From the NCBI RefSeq assembly GCF_023091745.1, contig NC_068915.1, positions 31,922,001-31,986,000 of the forward strand: 64,000 nucleotides of DNA, read 5' to 3'. Under the pieces are notes generated by a model that saw nothing but the letters and a program-made list of their open reading frames with translations, searched no databases and was not told the DNA's origin. This DNA is from Budorcas taxicolor (taxonomy: Eukaryota; Chordata; Mammalia; Artiodactyla; Bovidae). Below are positions 1-11,895 of this stretch, in pieces (position 1 is the first letter of the stretch; every line of letters starts with the position of its first letter). Position numbers and translations under genes: made by a program.

Positions 1-317
1 TTAGTTGCTCAGTTGTGTCCAGCTCTTTGTGACTCCTGGCCTGCAGCCCAACAGGCTCCTCTGTCCATGGGGATTCTCCAGGCAAGAATACTGGTGTAGG
101 TTGCCATGCCCTCCTCCAGGCGATCTTCCCAATCCGGAGATCAAACCCAGGTCTTCTGCATGGCAGGCAGATTCTTTACCATCTGAGCCACCAGAGAAGC
201 CCAAGAATACTGGGGTGGGTAGCCATTCTCTTCTCCAGGGGATCTTCCCGACTCAGGAATTTAACCAGGGTCTCTGGCATTGTAGGCAGATTCTTTGTCA
301 GCTGAGCTACCAGGGAA
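1..317 (-). mobile_element. Bov-tA2 SINE (tRNA-Glu-derived), cut by window start
   Basis: On the minus strand this reads as a tRNA-Glu-derived head followed by the Bov-A body that ends with the BovB-like tail; on the plus strand the tail comes first. A second tRNA-like head follows at about 204-317, which is the doubled-head structure I associate with Bov-tA2. The open frame through it has no coding meaning. The left end lies outside the window. Confidence 0.85.
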
Positions 318-436
318 ACTCTGTAAACGCAGGAGACACTAGAGACGTGGGTTTGATCCCTGTGTTGGGAAGATCCCCTGGAGAAGGGCATGACAACCTA
401 CTCCAGTATTCTTGCCTGGAGAATCCCATGGACACT
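318..436 (+). mobile_element. Partial Bov-tA SINE, plus strand
   Basis: Part of a Bov-tA body in the opposite orientation to the block on its left: tRNA B-box-like stretch, then the Bov-A body up to the 'gagaatcccatgg' motif. The very head and the 3' tail are missing. Head-to-head packing of two SINEs suggests one inserted at or into the other. Confidence 0.75.
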
Positions 437-524
437 TCTAAGTATCATTATGCAGAAATTATGACAGGTTCACATTGTGCAAAAGGGAATTTTAAATTTT
501 TGTTGCACTTATGTCAAACATTTA

Positions 525-660
525 ATTTATTCATAAATTCAACATTTGCTCATAGAACATTTTCTATTGCAGGCACTTCACTTTAATCTGGAGGCAAAAA
601 TGACTGAAAATTTTACATAACCCTTGCCCTCATGGATCTTACCACTTAAATGGAAAACAC
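525..660 (-). mobile_element. L2 LINE 3' end, ancient, antisense
   Basis: Diverged match to the reverse complement of the mammalian L2 3' end: ATTCA-rich tail, then the region resembling 'tgccctcatgga-ctta'. Recognised by word order only, so the boundaries are soft. Confidence 0.45.
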
Positions 661-1198
661 TCTTTATCAAATAAGTATATACTAACCACCAATTATGAGA
701 TACATTTTTCTAACTTCTTACAAATACAAAGAGCTGAGATAATCTGCAGAAATAAACTAAGGACAAATTGTAAAGGAATAGAAAATAATCTTACCAAAAA
801 TTAAGAGTAAGAAACAACACTTAAAGATGCATACAAAATCAGGTCATACCCTATAATGCTCCATAATTAACTGAAGGAGTTGGGCAAATGTGCCTATGTG
901 GTTTGGGATATTTGTTTTTAACTATAAATTTCTATTTTAACTTATTATTTCTACCATCTTATGTTCATTAAATTGCTACTAATCTGGAGAGTCAGAGTCA
1001 GTAGCTTGTTCAGCATAGTTAGTATATCTTTAGTAAAATCAATTAATAGCTCAGTATCAATATACATATATTTAATGTAATGAATAAAAATCACACTAGT
1101 GTCTTTTCAGAAACTGAATGCTTTTTGTGGAGGAATAAAAGGTAATATTATACATTTTTAACCAAAATGTGGAGTGTTACAGCCTTTAGGTATGTGAT
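661..1198. other. Unassigned AT-rich DNA
   Basis: No repeat family, splice-like exon or conserved frame recognised. Probably old, decayed sequence. Confidence 0.5.
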
Positions 1199-1209
1199 TA
1201 TCAACATCT
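1199..1209. repeat. Left TSD of Bov-tA (tatcaacatct)
   Basis: The 11-bp word occurs here and again at 2013-2023, exactly outside the Bov-tA that is split by the L1. Confidence 0.75.
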
Positions 1210-1252
1210 GGGCTTCCCAGGTGGCGTTAGTGGTAAAGAACCCATCTGCCAA
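1210..1252 (+). mobile_element. Bov-tA SINE, 5' part (split by L1)
   Basis: Begins with the Bov-tA head motif 'gggcttcccaggtgg' and stops in the tRNA-like part, where the L1 3' end was inserted. It resumes at 1784. The last 18 bases belong to the L1 target duplication. Confidence 0.85.
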
Positions 1253-1783
1253 ATGAATAAAAAAGTTGTGGTACACATACACAATAAAATATTACTCAGT
1301 TATTAAAAAGAACACATTTGAATCAGTTCTGATGAGGTGGATGAAACTGGAGCTTATTATACAGTGAAGTAAGTCAGAAAGAAAAATGCCAAAACAGTAT
1401 ATGAAAACACATATATGGAATTTAGAAAGATGGTAACGACAACCCTATACGCAAGACAGCAAAAGAAACACAGATATAAACAACAGACTTTTGGACTCTG
1501 TGGGAGAAGGTGAGTGTGGGATGATTTGAGAGAATAGCATTGAAACGTGTATATTACCATATGTGGAATAGATCACTGGTCCAAGTTCGATGCATGAAAC
1601 AGGGCACTCAAGGCCAGTGCACTGGGACAACCAGAGGGATGGGTTGGGGAGGGAGGTGGGAGGGGGTTTTGGGATGGGGGACACATGTACACCTGTGGCT
1701 GATTCACGTCAGTGTATGGCAAAAACCATCACAATATTGTGAAGTAATTAGCCTCCAATTAAAATAAATAAATAAATTAATTA
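1253..1783 (+). mobile_element. L1 3' end inserted in Bov-tA
   Basis: 5'-truncated L1: end of ORF2 ('gatgaggtggatgaaactgg', 'agtaagtcagaaag'), then the G-rich 3' UTR segment near 1630-1685, ending in an ATAAA-type A-rich tail near 1765-1783. It is flanked by an 18-bp TSD with two mismatches (1235-1252 and 1784-1801), so it entered the SINE after the SINE was in place. Confidence 0.9.
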
Positions 1784-2012
1784 AAAGAACCCGTCTACCA
1801 ATGAAGGAGACATAAGAGACCCAGGTTTGATCCCTGTGTCAGGAAGATCCCCTGGAGAAGGAAATGGCAACCCACTCCAGTATTCTTGCCTGGAGAATCC
1901 CCGGACAGAGGAGCCTGGCTGGCTATTGTCCAGAGTTGCAAAGAGCTGACCCGACTGAAGTGACTGAGCACGCAGCATGTGTGCAATGGGTATGTAGTAG
2001 TAATATAATGGG
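1784..2012 (+). mobile_element. Bov-tA SINE, 3' part
   Basis: Continues the element starting at 1210: B-box-like 'ggtttgatccctg', the Bov-A body, then an irregular tail to 2012. The outer TSD at 2013-2023 closes the insertion. Confidence 0.85.
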
Positions 2013-2023
2013 TATCAACATCT
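2013..2023. repeat. Right TSD of Bov-tA
   Basis: Exact second copy of the 11-bp word at 1199-1209. Confidence 0.75.
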
Positions 2024-2039
2024 ACTAAAATTAAAGTCA

Positions 2040-2600
2040 TGCATATCTCCGACTGAGCAATTTCATGTTGGGGAATCTGTTCCAATTTATTCCAATATTA
2101 AAAGTAAATGATATTTACTGCAGCATTTTGAAGTAACCAAGAACTGTAAATAAAGTCATTGCCTATTGATAGAGGCATGAGTGAACAGAACTTGAAAACT
2201 TCCTTCCGTCACTTTATTATATAGTCATTTGAAAGAGGAATCAAGACAGAAAAGTATGTACTGCTTGGCAATGCAGTTAACAATGTTAATGTGGCCATAA
2301 TGTAAATATTGATCCTTAAGTTAAAATTATAATTACCTCGAGTGTATAAAAAGAGGGGAAGGAAAGGGTGTATGTATATCTATGAAAAAGAGCTAAATCA
2401 ATAAATTGCAAAATTTTTTAGAAAAGAAATTGCAAAATAGAGCTATAATACTAATTACAAGGTAGAAGGAATGGGGAACTACTGTTTTATATATAATCTT
2501 TTCAATATTACATTTTTTAAACTATGTGCATGTTTGAATTGCTAAATGTTTAAAAAATAGGAGCAAAAGGAAACTCATGAGTAATAATATCAAAAGAAAA
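2040..2600 (+). mobile_element. Ancient L1M 3' region, probable
   Basis: Word order resembles the old L1 3' end: a 'gcagcattttgaa...' start, the region around 'tgtataaaaagagggg', then 'aactatgtgcatgtttgaatt'. Very diverged. The call rests on pattern memory. Confidence 0.5.
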
Positions 2601-2627
2601 TAAACTGATTTTCTTATTCAAAAAAAA

Positions 2628-2965
2628 AACAAAGAGGAATCTAAAAAAGTATACAAGTGAACTTATTTACAAATCAGAAACAGACTCATAGACTTAGAGA
2701 ACGAATTTATGTTTACCATAGGGGAAGGGTGTAAGAGGGAGGGATAGACTGGGAGTTTGGAATTGACATATACACACTGATATACATAACAGATAATCAA
2801 CAAGGACCTACTGTATCACACAGGGAACTTTATTCTATGCTCTGCAATAACCTATATTGCAGAGTCTGAAAAAAGAATAGATATGTATTGGTATAACTGA
2901 ATCACTCTGGTGTACGACAACATGTAAATCATCTATATCCAACATAAACTAAAATTAAAATAAAT
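2628..2965 (+). mobile_element. L1 3' end (older subfamily)
   Basis: Typical L1 3' UTR words in order: 'gaaacagactcatagacttagag', 'gaccTactgtatcacacaggg', 'aactgaatcactctggtgta', then an A-rich tail. 5'-truncated; no clear TSD found by eye. Confidence 0.85.
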
Positions 2966-4080
2966 AATATCATAGTTCCAAAAATGCAAACATAGATGAC
3001 TTAACAAAATGTTAAAGCAATGTAAGAGCAAAGTCAAGAAAATAATACGTCAATTGATACTGATGCCTGTCAATAAAAATTAAATTTGAACATATATAGG
3101 CATGACTGAAGATTAAGATTTTTCACATTCTCTAGATAACACAGTTACTTTTCTTAAATTACATCACAGAAATCTTTGTTACTGGACTGGATTTGTAACA
3201 TCCCTTTGCCTTGAGCATCTCTTCCCCCAATCCATTCTCTTCTTATCACACATACACACATTTTCAAACAAAAACACAAGCAATCACAAGCCAAGGAATT
3301 GCTCCTATGAAACCAAACTTTAGTATCAGACCAGAAGCAACCTTGAGAAACTTTAACATGAAATTCATTGCTAACATACTACAAAGCTATTGCCATTTTT
3401 ATGAACTATTGGGCAGTTTTGTTAGATTTTAAACCTTTAAGTGAGTCAATGCCTTACACAATGTGTCCTTTATGAAGATAAAAAGGAGCACATTTCTCTC
3501 ATTGCCAAGAGTAACTGTGTCCCTAAGCACTTTAATATACACTGAGAATCACATAACTGATCTGAACTTCTCTTGGCTGCTAAGAAGAGTGGTGTTAAAC
3601 TTTACTCTTGGCTTCACATATTTTTATTACGTTATTGGCTTTTTACTCTAATTTTCTCACTTAGCTTTAGTTGCTTTAATGTGGCAATATTTTAAAGCCA
3701 TATTAAATGATTTAGGATCAATATAGGTTACTCATACATATATACAACTAACAATAAGGTCCTTGAAACAAGAAACAGACACTCCAACACCGACTTGAGG
3801 GACACCCAGAAGAAAATAGGTCTTAGCAACACAGAGCAAGGGTGACTACTGTTTCTTAACAAGGAGAAGTTTTAAATCATAACCCATATTATATTAGTTG
3901 TATGTCTTTATCTAAAAGAAACTAAATATATGTTTTTTGTCATAGAAACAAATCCAATTCCTATGTTTTTAAGTTCTCAGAATAAAGAATCTCTATAATA
4001 TATGTGTACCAACATGTGTGGATATCTGAACTTCAGAAAGCCAACCTGACTGTTCAGAGTGGGCACAATTAGGTACCTAG
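2966..4080. other. Unassigned AT-rich DNA
   Basis: No recognised repeat or exon. Short open frames at 3211-3432 and 3463-3651 have no domain, no codon-bias cue and no splice context, so I read them as chance frames. Confidence 0.5.
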
Positions 4081-4093
4081 TATCCCTTAAAGA
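4081..4093. repeat. Left TSD of Bov-tA (tatcccttaaaga)
   Basis: Perfect 13-bp word repeated at 4311-4323 on the other side of the SINE. Confidence 0.9.
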
Positions 4094-4310
4094 GAGTCTT
4101 CCCCGGGGGCTCAGATGGTAAAGCATCTGCCTGCAATGTGGGAGAACTGGGTTCAATCCCTGGGTTGGGAAGATCTCCTGGAGAAGGAAATGGCAACCCA
4201 CTCCAGTACTCTTGCCGGGAGAATCCCACAGACAGAAGAGCCTGGTAGTCTACAGTCCATGGGGTTGCAAAGAGTCGGACACGACTGAGTGACTTCGCTT
4301 TCACTTCACT
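4094..4310 (+). mobile_element. Bov-tA SINE with perfect TSD
   Basis: Complete element: tRNA-Glu-like head, B-box-like 'ggttcaatccctgg', Bov-A body, and a CACTT-rich tail. Perfect 13-bp TSDs point to a fairly recent insertion. Confidence 0.93.
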
Positions 4311-4323
4311 TATCCCTTAAAGA
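4311..4323. repeat. Right TSD of Bov-tA
   Basis: Second copy of the 13-bp word at 4081-4093. Confidence 0.9.
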
Positions 4324-5871
4324 ATTCTATGGAAACCTAACAATGTCTGGCTTTGCCACAAGTTCCAGTCTATGCCAGAAAACTACTTTATAGCACAATA
4401 GATGGATTAGGTATCAGCGTTTTGAAATTGCATTGAATCCAGTCATTAAAAGAAAAAAAGAGTATAGGCGGAAGAGTTAGCCCTATTTTCTCTGTTTCTA
4501 CAAATATTTTTCTTCTGTAAGTTTATTTGATTGTGTCAGCATGATAATAGAAGCCAAAAAGGTTCATTAGGTTCTCATTCAAAGAAAATGACTAACAGTT
4601 AATCATCTACCTATGGAGCTTCTTTTCTCTGCACAAAATTTACCACAGTTTTGTACAAAACATTACAGGATCATAAATGATCATTTATAACTGACATATA
4701 AATATAATGAATTTATCATTTTAAAAATAGATTTACTCTATTTTCTAAAAAAGTTTTTTGTTCTCTTACAGCCTTTTTGGCAAAAGAATGCATGTTGTTT
4801 CACACTTAATCAAACAAATACTATATCTGTCTTGAAAGAAAATTATAGCAAAGAACTTAGATCACTGAGAACAACCCAGGCAAGGAACAGAAAATCAATC
4901 TAATATTTTAAGAGAGCAAAACTACTTCTCATTTTAACAAGCCTGTTATTCACACAACGTGGTGGGGGCGGGGGACATAAAAATTAAGCATAGGAAACAC
5001 AATTACTAGGAAAAATTCAACAAAACAAATAAATTTGGGAACCTCATGTGAAGGGATGTCTTTAAATCTTCACAATAAGTCAAAAATTTTATTATAAAAA
5101 CAAACATTTACTTTGACACAAATATCAATATATGGTTAAACAGTTCAATGCAAACAGAATACATAAAAGGACAGTCTCATTTCTCTACATGTGTAATAAG
5201 CAGGATGTAGACAAGGAAACTCAGAATTACGTGGTAACTAACTCTCTTTGGACAGATGGAGCACCCGAGGCAGTCAGACTCCAGTTCTCCTGCAAGATGG
5301 TGGCCATATAAGGGCAAGGCTGGTGCTGCACAAGGGACAGGGACCTGTCTATCACCATTACCATCAGTAATTCCCCAGACAGTGCATGCATTTAGTACAA
5401 GTTTTAAAGTCTTGGACCCTCAACAGCTGAAACCTGGTATGCACATCATTTGAAGGTGACTCAAGTACACAGTAGATTCCCCAGTTTAATGATAATTTTG
5501 ACAACATTTTTATTATTTTGAAAAATTTTGATGCTTATATCAATACATTTGCTGCAACATCTCAACAGTACTGTACTGGAAACAATGCATTCACTGTTGC
5601 CTGTATCCCTGTTTCCAATGTGAGAGGCAGTCAATGAAAGTTTAATATCATTTGAGAATATTGTCAGTAAGATATGCTATGAAAATATACCAAATCTATA
5701 TGAAAAATATATTTCTTGACAGAAAATATGCATGTTAAAAATAAACTTGGAGAAATTTATTACACAGAGCAAATTCATCAGAATTAGGTAACTTTAGTTA
5801 TGTCATTTAAGTTCAGTTATTAGAGAGGGTAAAGTTGAGAAAGAAAGGGAGAATTAGTGTCCTCTCATTCT
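4324..5871. other. Unassigned AT-rich DNA with a small GC-richer island
   Basis: Mostly AT-rich and without recognised repeats. At about 5225-5460 base composition rises and a 65-codon frame (5256-5453) runs through it; no domain is recognisable. It could be a UTR, a processed fragment or a conserved non-coding element. Confidence 0.45.
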
Positions 5872-6146
5872 GGAGAAGGCAATGGCAACCCACTCCAGTG
5901 TTCTTGCCTGGAAAATCCCATGGATGGAGGAGCCTGGTAGGCTGCAGTCCATGGGGTTGCTAAGCGTCAGACATGACTGAGCGACTTTACTTTCGCTCTT
6001 CACTTTCATGCATTGGAGAAGGAAATGGCAACCCACTCCAGTGTTCTTGCCTGGAGAATCCCAGGGACGGGGGAGTCTGGTGGGCTGCCATCTATGGGGT
6101 CGGACAGGGTAGGACATGACTGAAGCAACTTAGCTCAGCAGTAGCA
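5872..6146 (+). mobile_element. Bov-A2 SINE (dimer)
   Basis: Two Bov-A units joined by the linker 'cactttcatgcattgg', with a degenerate CAG tail at the right end. Open frames across it are repeat-derived. Confidence 0.92.
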
Positions 6147-9100
6147 TTCATTCATACCTTCAACTATTCACTCAAAATACATTATGAGATTTTATACCTG
6201 TAATTTTGACAGATTTCTATTGGTGAAACTAGTCTAATGAAGAAATTTCAACTGAATTTTGCTTCCAACATTGGTCATACAATATCAGACCAACGATTAT
6301 GAACTACAGTGAATACAGTCATTCCATTAAATGAATTTTGCCTCTTTTAGTAACAACAAGCATATACCGATACATCATTTGGCTAATATCCTGATATCAC
6401 ATGTTTATATGGTAGTAAAAATATTTATAACACCATTTGAAGCAAAATAAAAAGAAGCAAATGTCTTTCAGTTAAGTTAAACTCTTAATCTCTTCTTAGT
6501 TCAGTGTAACTTTTCTGAATTCCTCTTTGCCATGAGAAATGTTCCGAAGGCATATTCTCTGATTTCAGAGGCTATGAAGCAACTGAAAGTTAATGAGTGG
6601 TGTTTGAAATCAGCTTCTGAGGTTCTATCTGCTTTGCCTCGGGGCAGCACTGTGAACGCCTCCTCCTCCTAAGTTTCCTGCTTGCTTGAAGTGAGGCATC
6701 TGGGCTCTTCTCACTGTCACCTCAGTGCCCTGCAGTTCATCTCTGAATAAACAGGTACTTCAGGTAAACCCTGATGCTTCCTCCTTCCCGTACGTCTATT
6801 CCAGAGTATTCCAGAGTCTTTTCTTTCATAAACAGTACAGTAATGAGCCAGAAAAAAACAACGTGTATTTTCAACATCTTCACAGGCCTATTCAACTTTA
6901 TGGTGATATTTCTTTCTCAATAGGCGATTGATTACTTGGATGTCTAAATAACAATACTAATTCACTTCTTTTTATTTTTCTCTTACTTAATTATACATAA
7001 TGTAGAAATAAAAAACTAATTTTTTTTTTTGCCAAGTATCTAGTGTCAGGTATTTTATTTAACTTTTTTCTTTTTTTAACTTCACAATAATCCTATCATT
7101 ATTTTGCTCTTCTTAAGAGTAAGAAAATTTCTGCTAGACTTAAGTCTTAGGAAAACATTGATTTTATATGTTATCAACTTTTATTTAATGGAATTTAATT
7201 CTCTATTAATTTCAGAGGATTGATAAATTTTATGTAAAAGAATAATAATTTGGAAAATAATTTATTTCAGAAGTCAAAGCATAATCTTGTGGGAGTGACT
7301 CATCTAATCACTTAAGTCACACTGGTTTGGTTAAGATAAATTTTACAACGAACATTCAAAGTCCTTTGTAAATTAATACAAAACAAAACAGAAACAGAAA
7401 AAAAAACAAAAATAGGAAAATGTTTCCTGATTGGAGGGATCAGAAAAGTTCCAAGGAGGGGATGGTCTTTGGGATGGCTCTTGAATGATAGATTCTTGTG
7501 TGTATTGGAGGTTGAGACTGGGAGAAGGGATTCTGAGGAAACTACCAGCTGAAGTCAATGGCAGAAGCACAGACAGATTTATTAACTAAAGGAGGAGCAT
7601 GTAGTTCTCAAAACTCTAGATTTAGTCTACAAAATAGAGCAAGATGAATTTGAAAATAGTATTGAGTTTGGCCATGGGAAAAAATTCAGTTGCCTGGTAC
7701 TTCTGGGAGATAGTCTCTAGTTCTAGTATAGATTTCATTGGTATAATCTAACGTTTTTGGTTATTCCATCCTCCTAATAAACTCTACTTGGTGCCACAAC
7801 TCATTCATTATTGCCGAGCCAACATTCCAATAACCTTGACTTACAAGAGATCAACTTGCGTGGTACTCAGAGTCTTATTTTATAGTGTACTCAAGCCTTC
7901 TGCTTATATAATAGTTCTTTTTTGTTTGTTTTTCACATCAGTCACAATTTATTGCAGTATTTCATGTAAATTCAAGGGCACATCCACAAAACGCAGGCAG
8001 AAAAAGGTTTTGCTTCTGACATTTATTGCTATTTTAAATTTAAATACATTTCAGCATAAATTACAGTTTCACTCCAAAGAAACTACACTTTATTGACATC
8101 CAAAGACCATTAAAGTCTTAACATAAAATGATTTAAATAGACTAAAAATCGTTTACCCTGGATTTAGAAAAAAAGTTTAGTCTTTGTAAATCCAATTCAG
8201 TGTGCAGAATTTTACTTTAGAATAACACAAATTGCTTTGATTACCAATTATGCAATCTTATTCCTATAGCAGTAGGAAGAATTATACTGTCACTGTCAAC
8301 TCTTGACTTTTATAGCACTCCAAATGCTTGTTTTAAAAGTACGATTTTAATTCATATTTTAGCATTTGCAGTATAATGATTTTGCTAAATTTAAACAGGT
8401 TTTCAAATTTGTTTTTCCCATTATTTACTTGTTCTTAGACATATCAGAAGCTTATAGTTAATTTCCTTCTCTCATACAAAAGCTTTTATAAGAATAGAAA
8501 ATACAGAAAATAAGTAAAATCACTCATGTTTGAAATATCATTGGAAACTTGAAATGTCAGCTACTTAGTACTATTTTTAACATATCCATATTAAAAAGGC
8601 AAATTTACGTTGACTTCATACTTAAACTTATATTTCCTGATATTTTTCTTCTTATAATACACATTTTATTTTCCTCTTCACATGATAGAAGATTGATTAT
8701 CTTTCTTATATAAAAATGTAAAATAATAAGTTGCATTGAGACATGTTTGGCCAAAGGAAAAGTATCAAGATAGGTAGGGTTTCTTAGCTATGCAGAATTC
8801 TAATATCCTATGAGACAGTGGATCTTTCAAGGCAATTAAGGTGCTCAGGCCCATGCAACAACATAAAAATAGCACAGTTCATCCACAAACATTTACTTAG
8901 ATAATATTTATAATACAATTTGCTTTCTAGGGAAGTAAGTATACAATTTTTACAGAGTGTTTTTGATCATACAATTCTGCCAGTGATTGCTGGTATAGCA
9001 GATAAAGTCAGAAGACAAACTAAGAAATTGAAAAATTTCTGTGGTTAAAAATAAACAAAAAACTCAAACAACATTGTCATACCCTGTTTCTGCTATGCCT

Positions 9101-9159
9101 TTAAGATAGAGGACATAATGTGTAAGACATCAATTAATTTACTCACTCACCCATTCCCT
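6147..9159. other. Mostly unassigned DNA
   Basis: AT-rich for most of its length. The part at about 6480-6930 is less AT-rich and shows no known repeat (see findings). The frame at 7788-8096 (102 codons) starts with a poor context and has no recognisable domain. A weak MIR-like patch may lie near 7060-7140, too decayed to call. Confidence 0.45.
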
Positions 9160-9250
9160 TCCTCCTTCATTCACCCAATATTTATAGAGCATTTATTACG
9201 TGGGCCAAGTGTTATAGATATAATGACTGGTTTGCCTTCAGTTTTAAAGA
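9160..9250 (-). mobile_element. L2 LINE 3' tail, ancient, antisense
   Basis: Resembles the reverse complement of the L2 3' end: TCATTCA-rich tail, then the 'tatttatagagcatttattacgtgg-ccaa' block, a decayed form of the common L2 3' words. Confidence 0.5.
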
Positions 9251-9410
9251 ACATGACCTCTTATGAACACAAAACTCTACCAATGGATAACAATATATTC
9301 TTTAGATTCTAATATTCTAAATATATTATTATTCACAGATTTAAAAAATATAATTGTACTATTTCTTCAATTTGATATATATAACTATATAACTATGTGT
9401 ATAAAATCTG

Positions 9411-10568
9411 TTCAGTTCAGTTCAGTCACTCAGTCGTGTCTGACTCTTCGCGACCCCAAAGACTACAGCACGTAAGGCTTCTCTGTCCATCACCAACTGA
9501 GGGAACTTACTCAAACTCATGTCCATTGAGTCGGTGATGCTATCAAACCATCTCATCCTCTGTTGTCCCCTTCTCCTCCTGTATTCAATCTTTCCCAGCA
9601 TCAGCATCTTTTCCAATTAATCAGTTCTTCGCATCAGGTGGCCAAAGTATTGGAGTTTCAGCGTTAGCATCCATCCTTCCAATGAATACTCAGAACTGAT
9701 TTCTTTTAGGGTGGACTGGTTGGAACTTGCTGCAGTCCAATGGACTCTCAAGAGTCTTCTCCAACACCGTAGTGCAAAAACATCAATACTTTGGCGCTCA
9801 GCTGTCTTTATAGTCTCTCACATCCATACATGACTACTGGAAAAACCATAAATTTGACTAGATGGACCTTTTCTGCCAAAGTAATGTCTCTGCTTTTTAA
9901 TATGCTGTCAAGGTTGGTCATAGCTTTTCTTTCAAGGAGCAAGCATCTTTTAATTTCATGGCTGCAGTCACCATCTGCAGTGATTTTGGAGCTCCCCAAA
10001 ATAAAGTCAGCCATTGTTTCCATTGTTTCCCCATCTATTTGCCATGAAGTCATGGGACCAGATGCCATGATCTTTGTTTTCTGAATGTTGAGCTTTAAGC
10101 CAACTTTTTCACTCTCCTCTTTCATTTTCATCAAGAGCCTCTTTAGTTCCTCTTCACTTTCTATCATAAGGGTGATGTCATTGTGTATCTGAGGTTATTG
10201 ATATTTCTCCTGGTGATCTTGATTCCAGCTTGTGCTTCATCCAGCCCAGCATTTCTCATGATGTACTCTGCATATAAGTTAAATGAGCAGAGTGACAATA
10301 TACAGCCTTGACGTTCTCCTTTCCCTATATGGAACCAGTCTGTTGTTCCATGTCCAGTTCTAACTGTTGCTTCTTGACCTGCATACAGGTTTCTCAGGAG
10401 GTAGGTAAGGTGGTCTAGTACTCCCATCTCTTTAGGAATTTTCCACAGTTTGTTGTAATCCACACAGTCAAATTCTTTAGCGTAGTCAATGAAGCAGAAG
10501 CAGATTTTTTTTTTTTCTGTTATTCTGCTTCTTCTTTGTTCCAATGGATGTTGGCAATTTGAAGAGAT
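9411..10568 (-). mobile_element. BovB LINE, 3' 1.2 kb, antisense
   Basis: Starts at the BovB 3' terminus (repeated 'ttcag' on the plus strand) and runs 5'-ward through the C-terminal region into the reverse transcriptase. It is truncated just past the motif-A region near 10568. No clear TSD. RT words seen on the minus strand include 'FCFIDYAKEFDCVDYNK' (motif A region) and 'GKGERQGCILSLCSFNLYAE' (motif B region). The frame breaks between 10164 and 10167, so it is a pseudogene. Confidence 0.95.
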
Positions 10569-10586
10569 CCCCATAGGAAACATCAA
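9808..10586 (-). pseudogene. BovB reverse transcriptase fragment
   Basis: Two adjoining minus-strand frames (10164-10586 and 9808-10167) encode the central and C-terminal RT of a BovB copy. The first carries an RT motif A-like aspartate region and 'GERQGCILSLC' in the motif-B position. The catalytic Y-A-D-D box is lost where the frame changes: the plus strand reads 'tcattgtgtatctgagg' where the intact copies read 'tcatctgcatatctgagg'. Non-functional. Confidence 0.85.
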
Positions 10587-10599
10587 TTATTTCTTTTCT

Positions 10600-11220
10600 G
10601 GAGCAGTTCAAACTTTATAGCCTAGCCAAAGTAGTAGAATCAGTCTCAAGATTTCATATTAAAAATAAAGTTGATGAACATTTCCTTCTGCTTTCTTCAC
10701 TCTACCAGTCAATAACAGAATGAAAATGCAAGAATATATTTTATTTGTTCATCCTATTTTAATTGTATGATAAATCTAGTGAAGATGAGATTGGTTTTGT
10801 TTATTTGCTTTTTAACACTGTTATTTTATAGACTATATTCTGGGAATTTTCTAGAAGGTTTGTATTTATCATTATTTTACAATACCATAAAAGAAGTAAA
10901 TCATCAGTTTTCCCTGTAGGAGAAAGATTATATGATTCCCAGATTTCTTTATATGTGATCTGATGTTTTGAGAATGCAGAATGAGGAATATAAAGCAAAA
11001 AGGATCTTCAGATATTTCCTATTTATTTTACCTAGAACAGTGGATATACTAACTCAAACTGTTCAGCTTGGTGGTGCAAAGAGACTAGGGTCCATATTTC
11101 TCCAATTTCCAATTCCCCACAATCTCTTCACTGAATTATGCTGACAGTGTTGACAAACTTGAAGAAAGATTACCTGGTTTCAAGTTACAGCTTCTCCACT
11201 TACTTTATAGCTTAGATTAT
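10600..11220. other. Unassigned DNA
   Basis: No recognised repeat or exon. The 10801-10998 minus frame has no domain. Confidence 0.5.
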
Positions 11221-11224
11221 CTTA

Positions 11225-11895
11225 ACAATGTATAAATCAGATTATGTCATTCCTATTTTCAAAAATGTCCACAGCTTACCATCTCACTCAGAATAAAAGC
11301 CAAACTCCTTAAAAGTTCTTTGTGTCCTGAAAGAACTTCTCTCTTCCTCATAATGTTCCCCACTTTCCCTCTTGCTCCTCTTTTCGGATGCAGCTATATT
11401 AGCCTTCTTGCTTTTGTTCCTCAAGGACACTTGGCTTTAGCACACCTCTGAACTTGGCCTTTGCTGTTTCCTCTGTCCCTGAAATATTTTTCTCTGACTA
11501 TCTCCCAATCAACTCCAGTTTTCCCCAAATATCAATATCTTTCCTCTGAGGCCTCCTCTAGTACCCTAATTATAATGTGACCCATAGCTCCCAACATTCC
11601 CTTCCCATCATCCTTATTTATGATTCCCCTGTCCTGTTTGATTTTTTTTCCTAAAGCACTTATCATCAATTAAGTATCATATATATATATGCGTGTGTGT
11701 GTGTGTGTGTATACACACATACACCTAATATATAATCTAACTATACAGGAATGTAAACCTCTTCCCACCCACTCCCAGGGTAGAAAATGTTTGTTTTTAT
11801 GTTTCCACTTTCACAAATCCACCACTGTGTTCTCTATGCTTAGAACAAGCGTTTAGCACATAACAGACAGTGAATTATTTGTTAATTGTTGAATC
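11225..11895 (+). mobile_element. L2 LINE 3' region, ancient
   Basis: Pyrimidine-rich stretch with L2 words in order: 'gcctttgctgtttcctctgtccctg' region, 'caatatctttcctctgaggcc' region, 'aaagcacttatcatca' and a final 'ttgttaattgttgaat'. A (TG)n tract (11679-11724) sits where intact L2 copies have 'tatatat'. Diverged, but the order is convincing. Confidence 0.65.
11679..11724. repeat. (AT)n(GT)n/(AC)n microsatellite
   Basis: AT dinucleotides, then about ten GT units, then a short AC-rich stretch. It lies inside the L2 remnant and is likely length-polymorphic. Confidence 0.9.

Noticed and set aside
5..586. 193-codon open frame
   Set aside because: It runs through two SINEs in both orientations and into unique DNA. 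There is no domain, and the composition is that of the repeats.
4094..4310. tRNA-like A/B box regions in SINEs as tRNA genes
   Set aside because: They are heads of Bov-tA elements, with degraded tRNA structure and Bov-A bodies attached.
7788..8096. 102-codon plus-strand frame in unique DNA
   Set aside because: It starts with a weak context, has scattered hydrophobic residues, no domain or splice context. Length is compatible with chance.
9411..10568. TSD for the antisense BovB
   Set aside because: I compared both flanks and found no convincing shared word.
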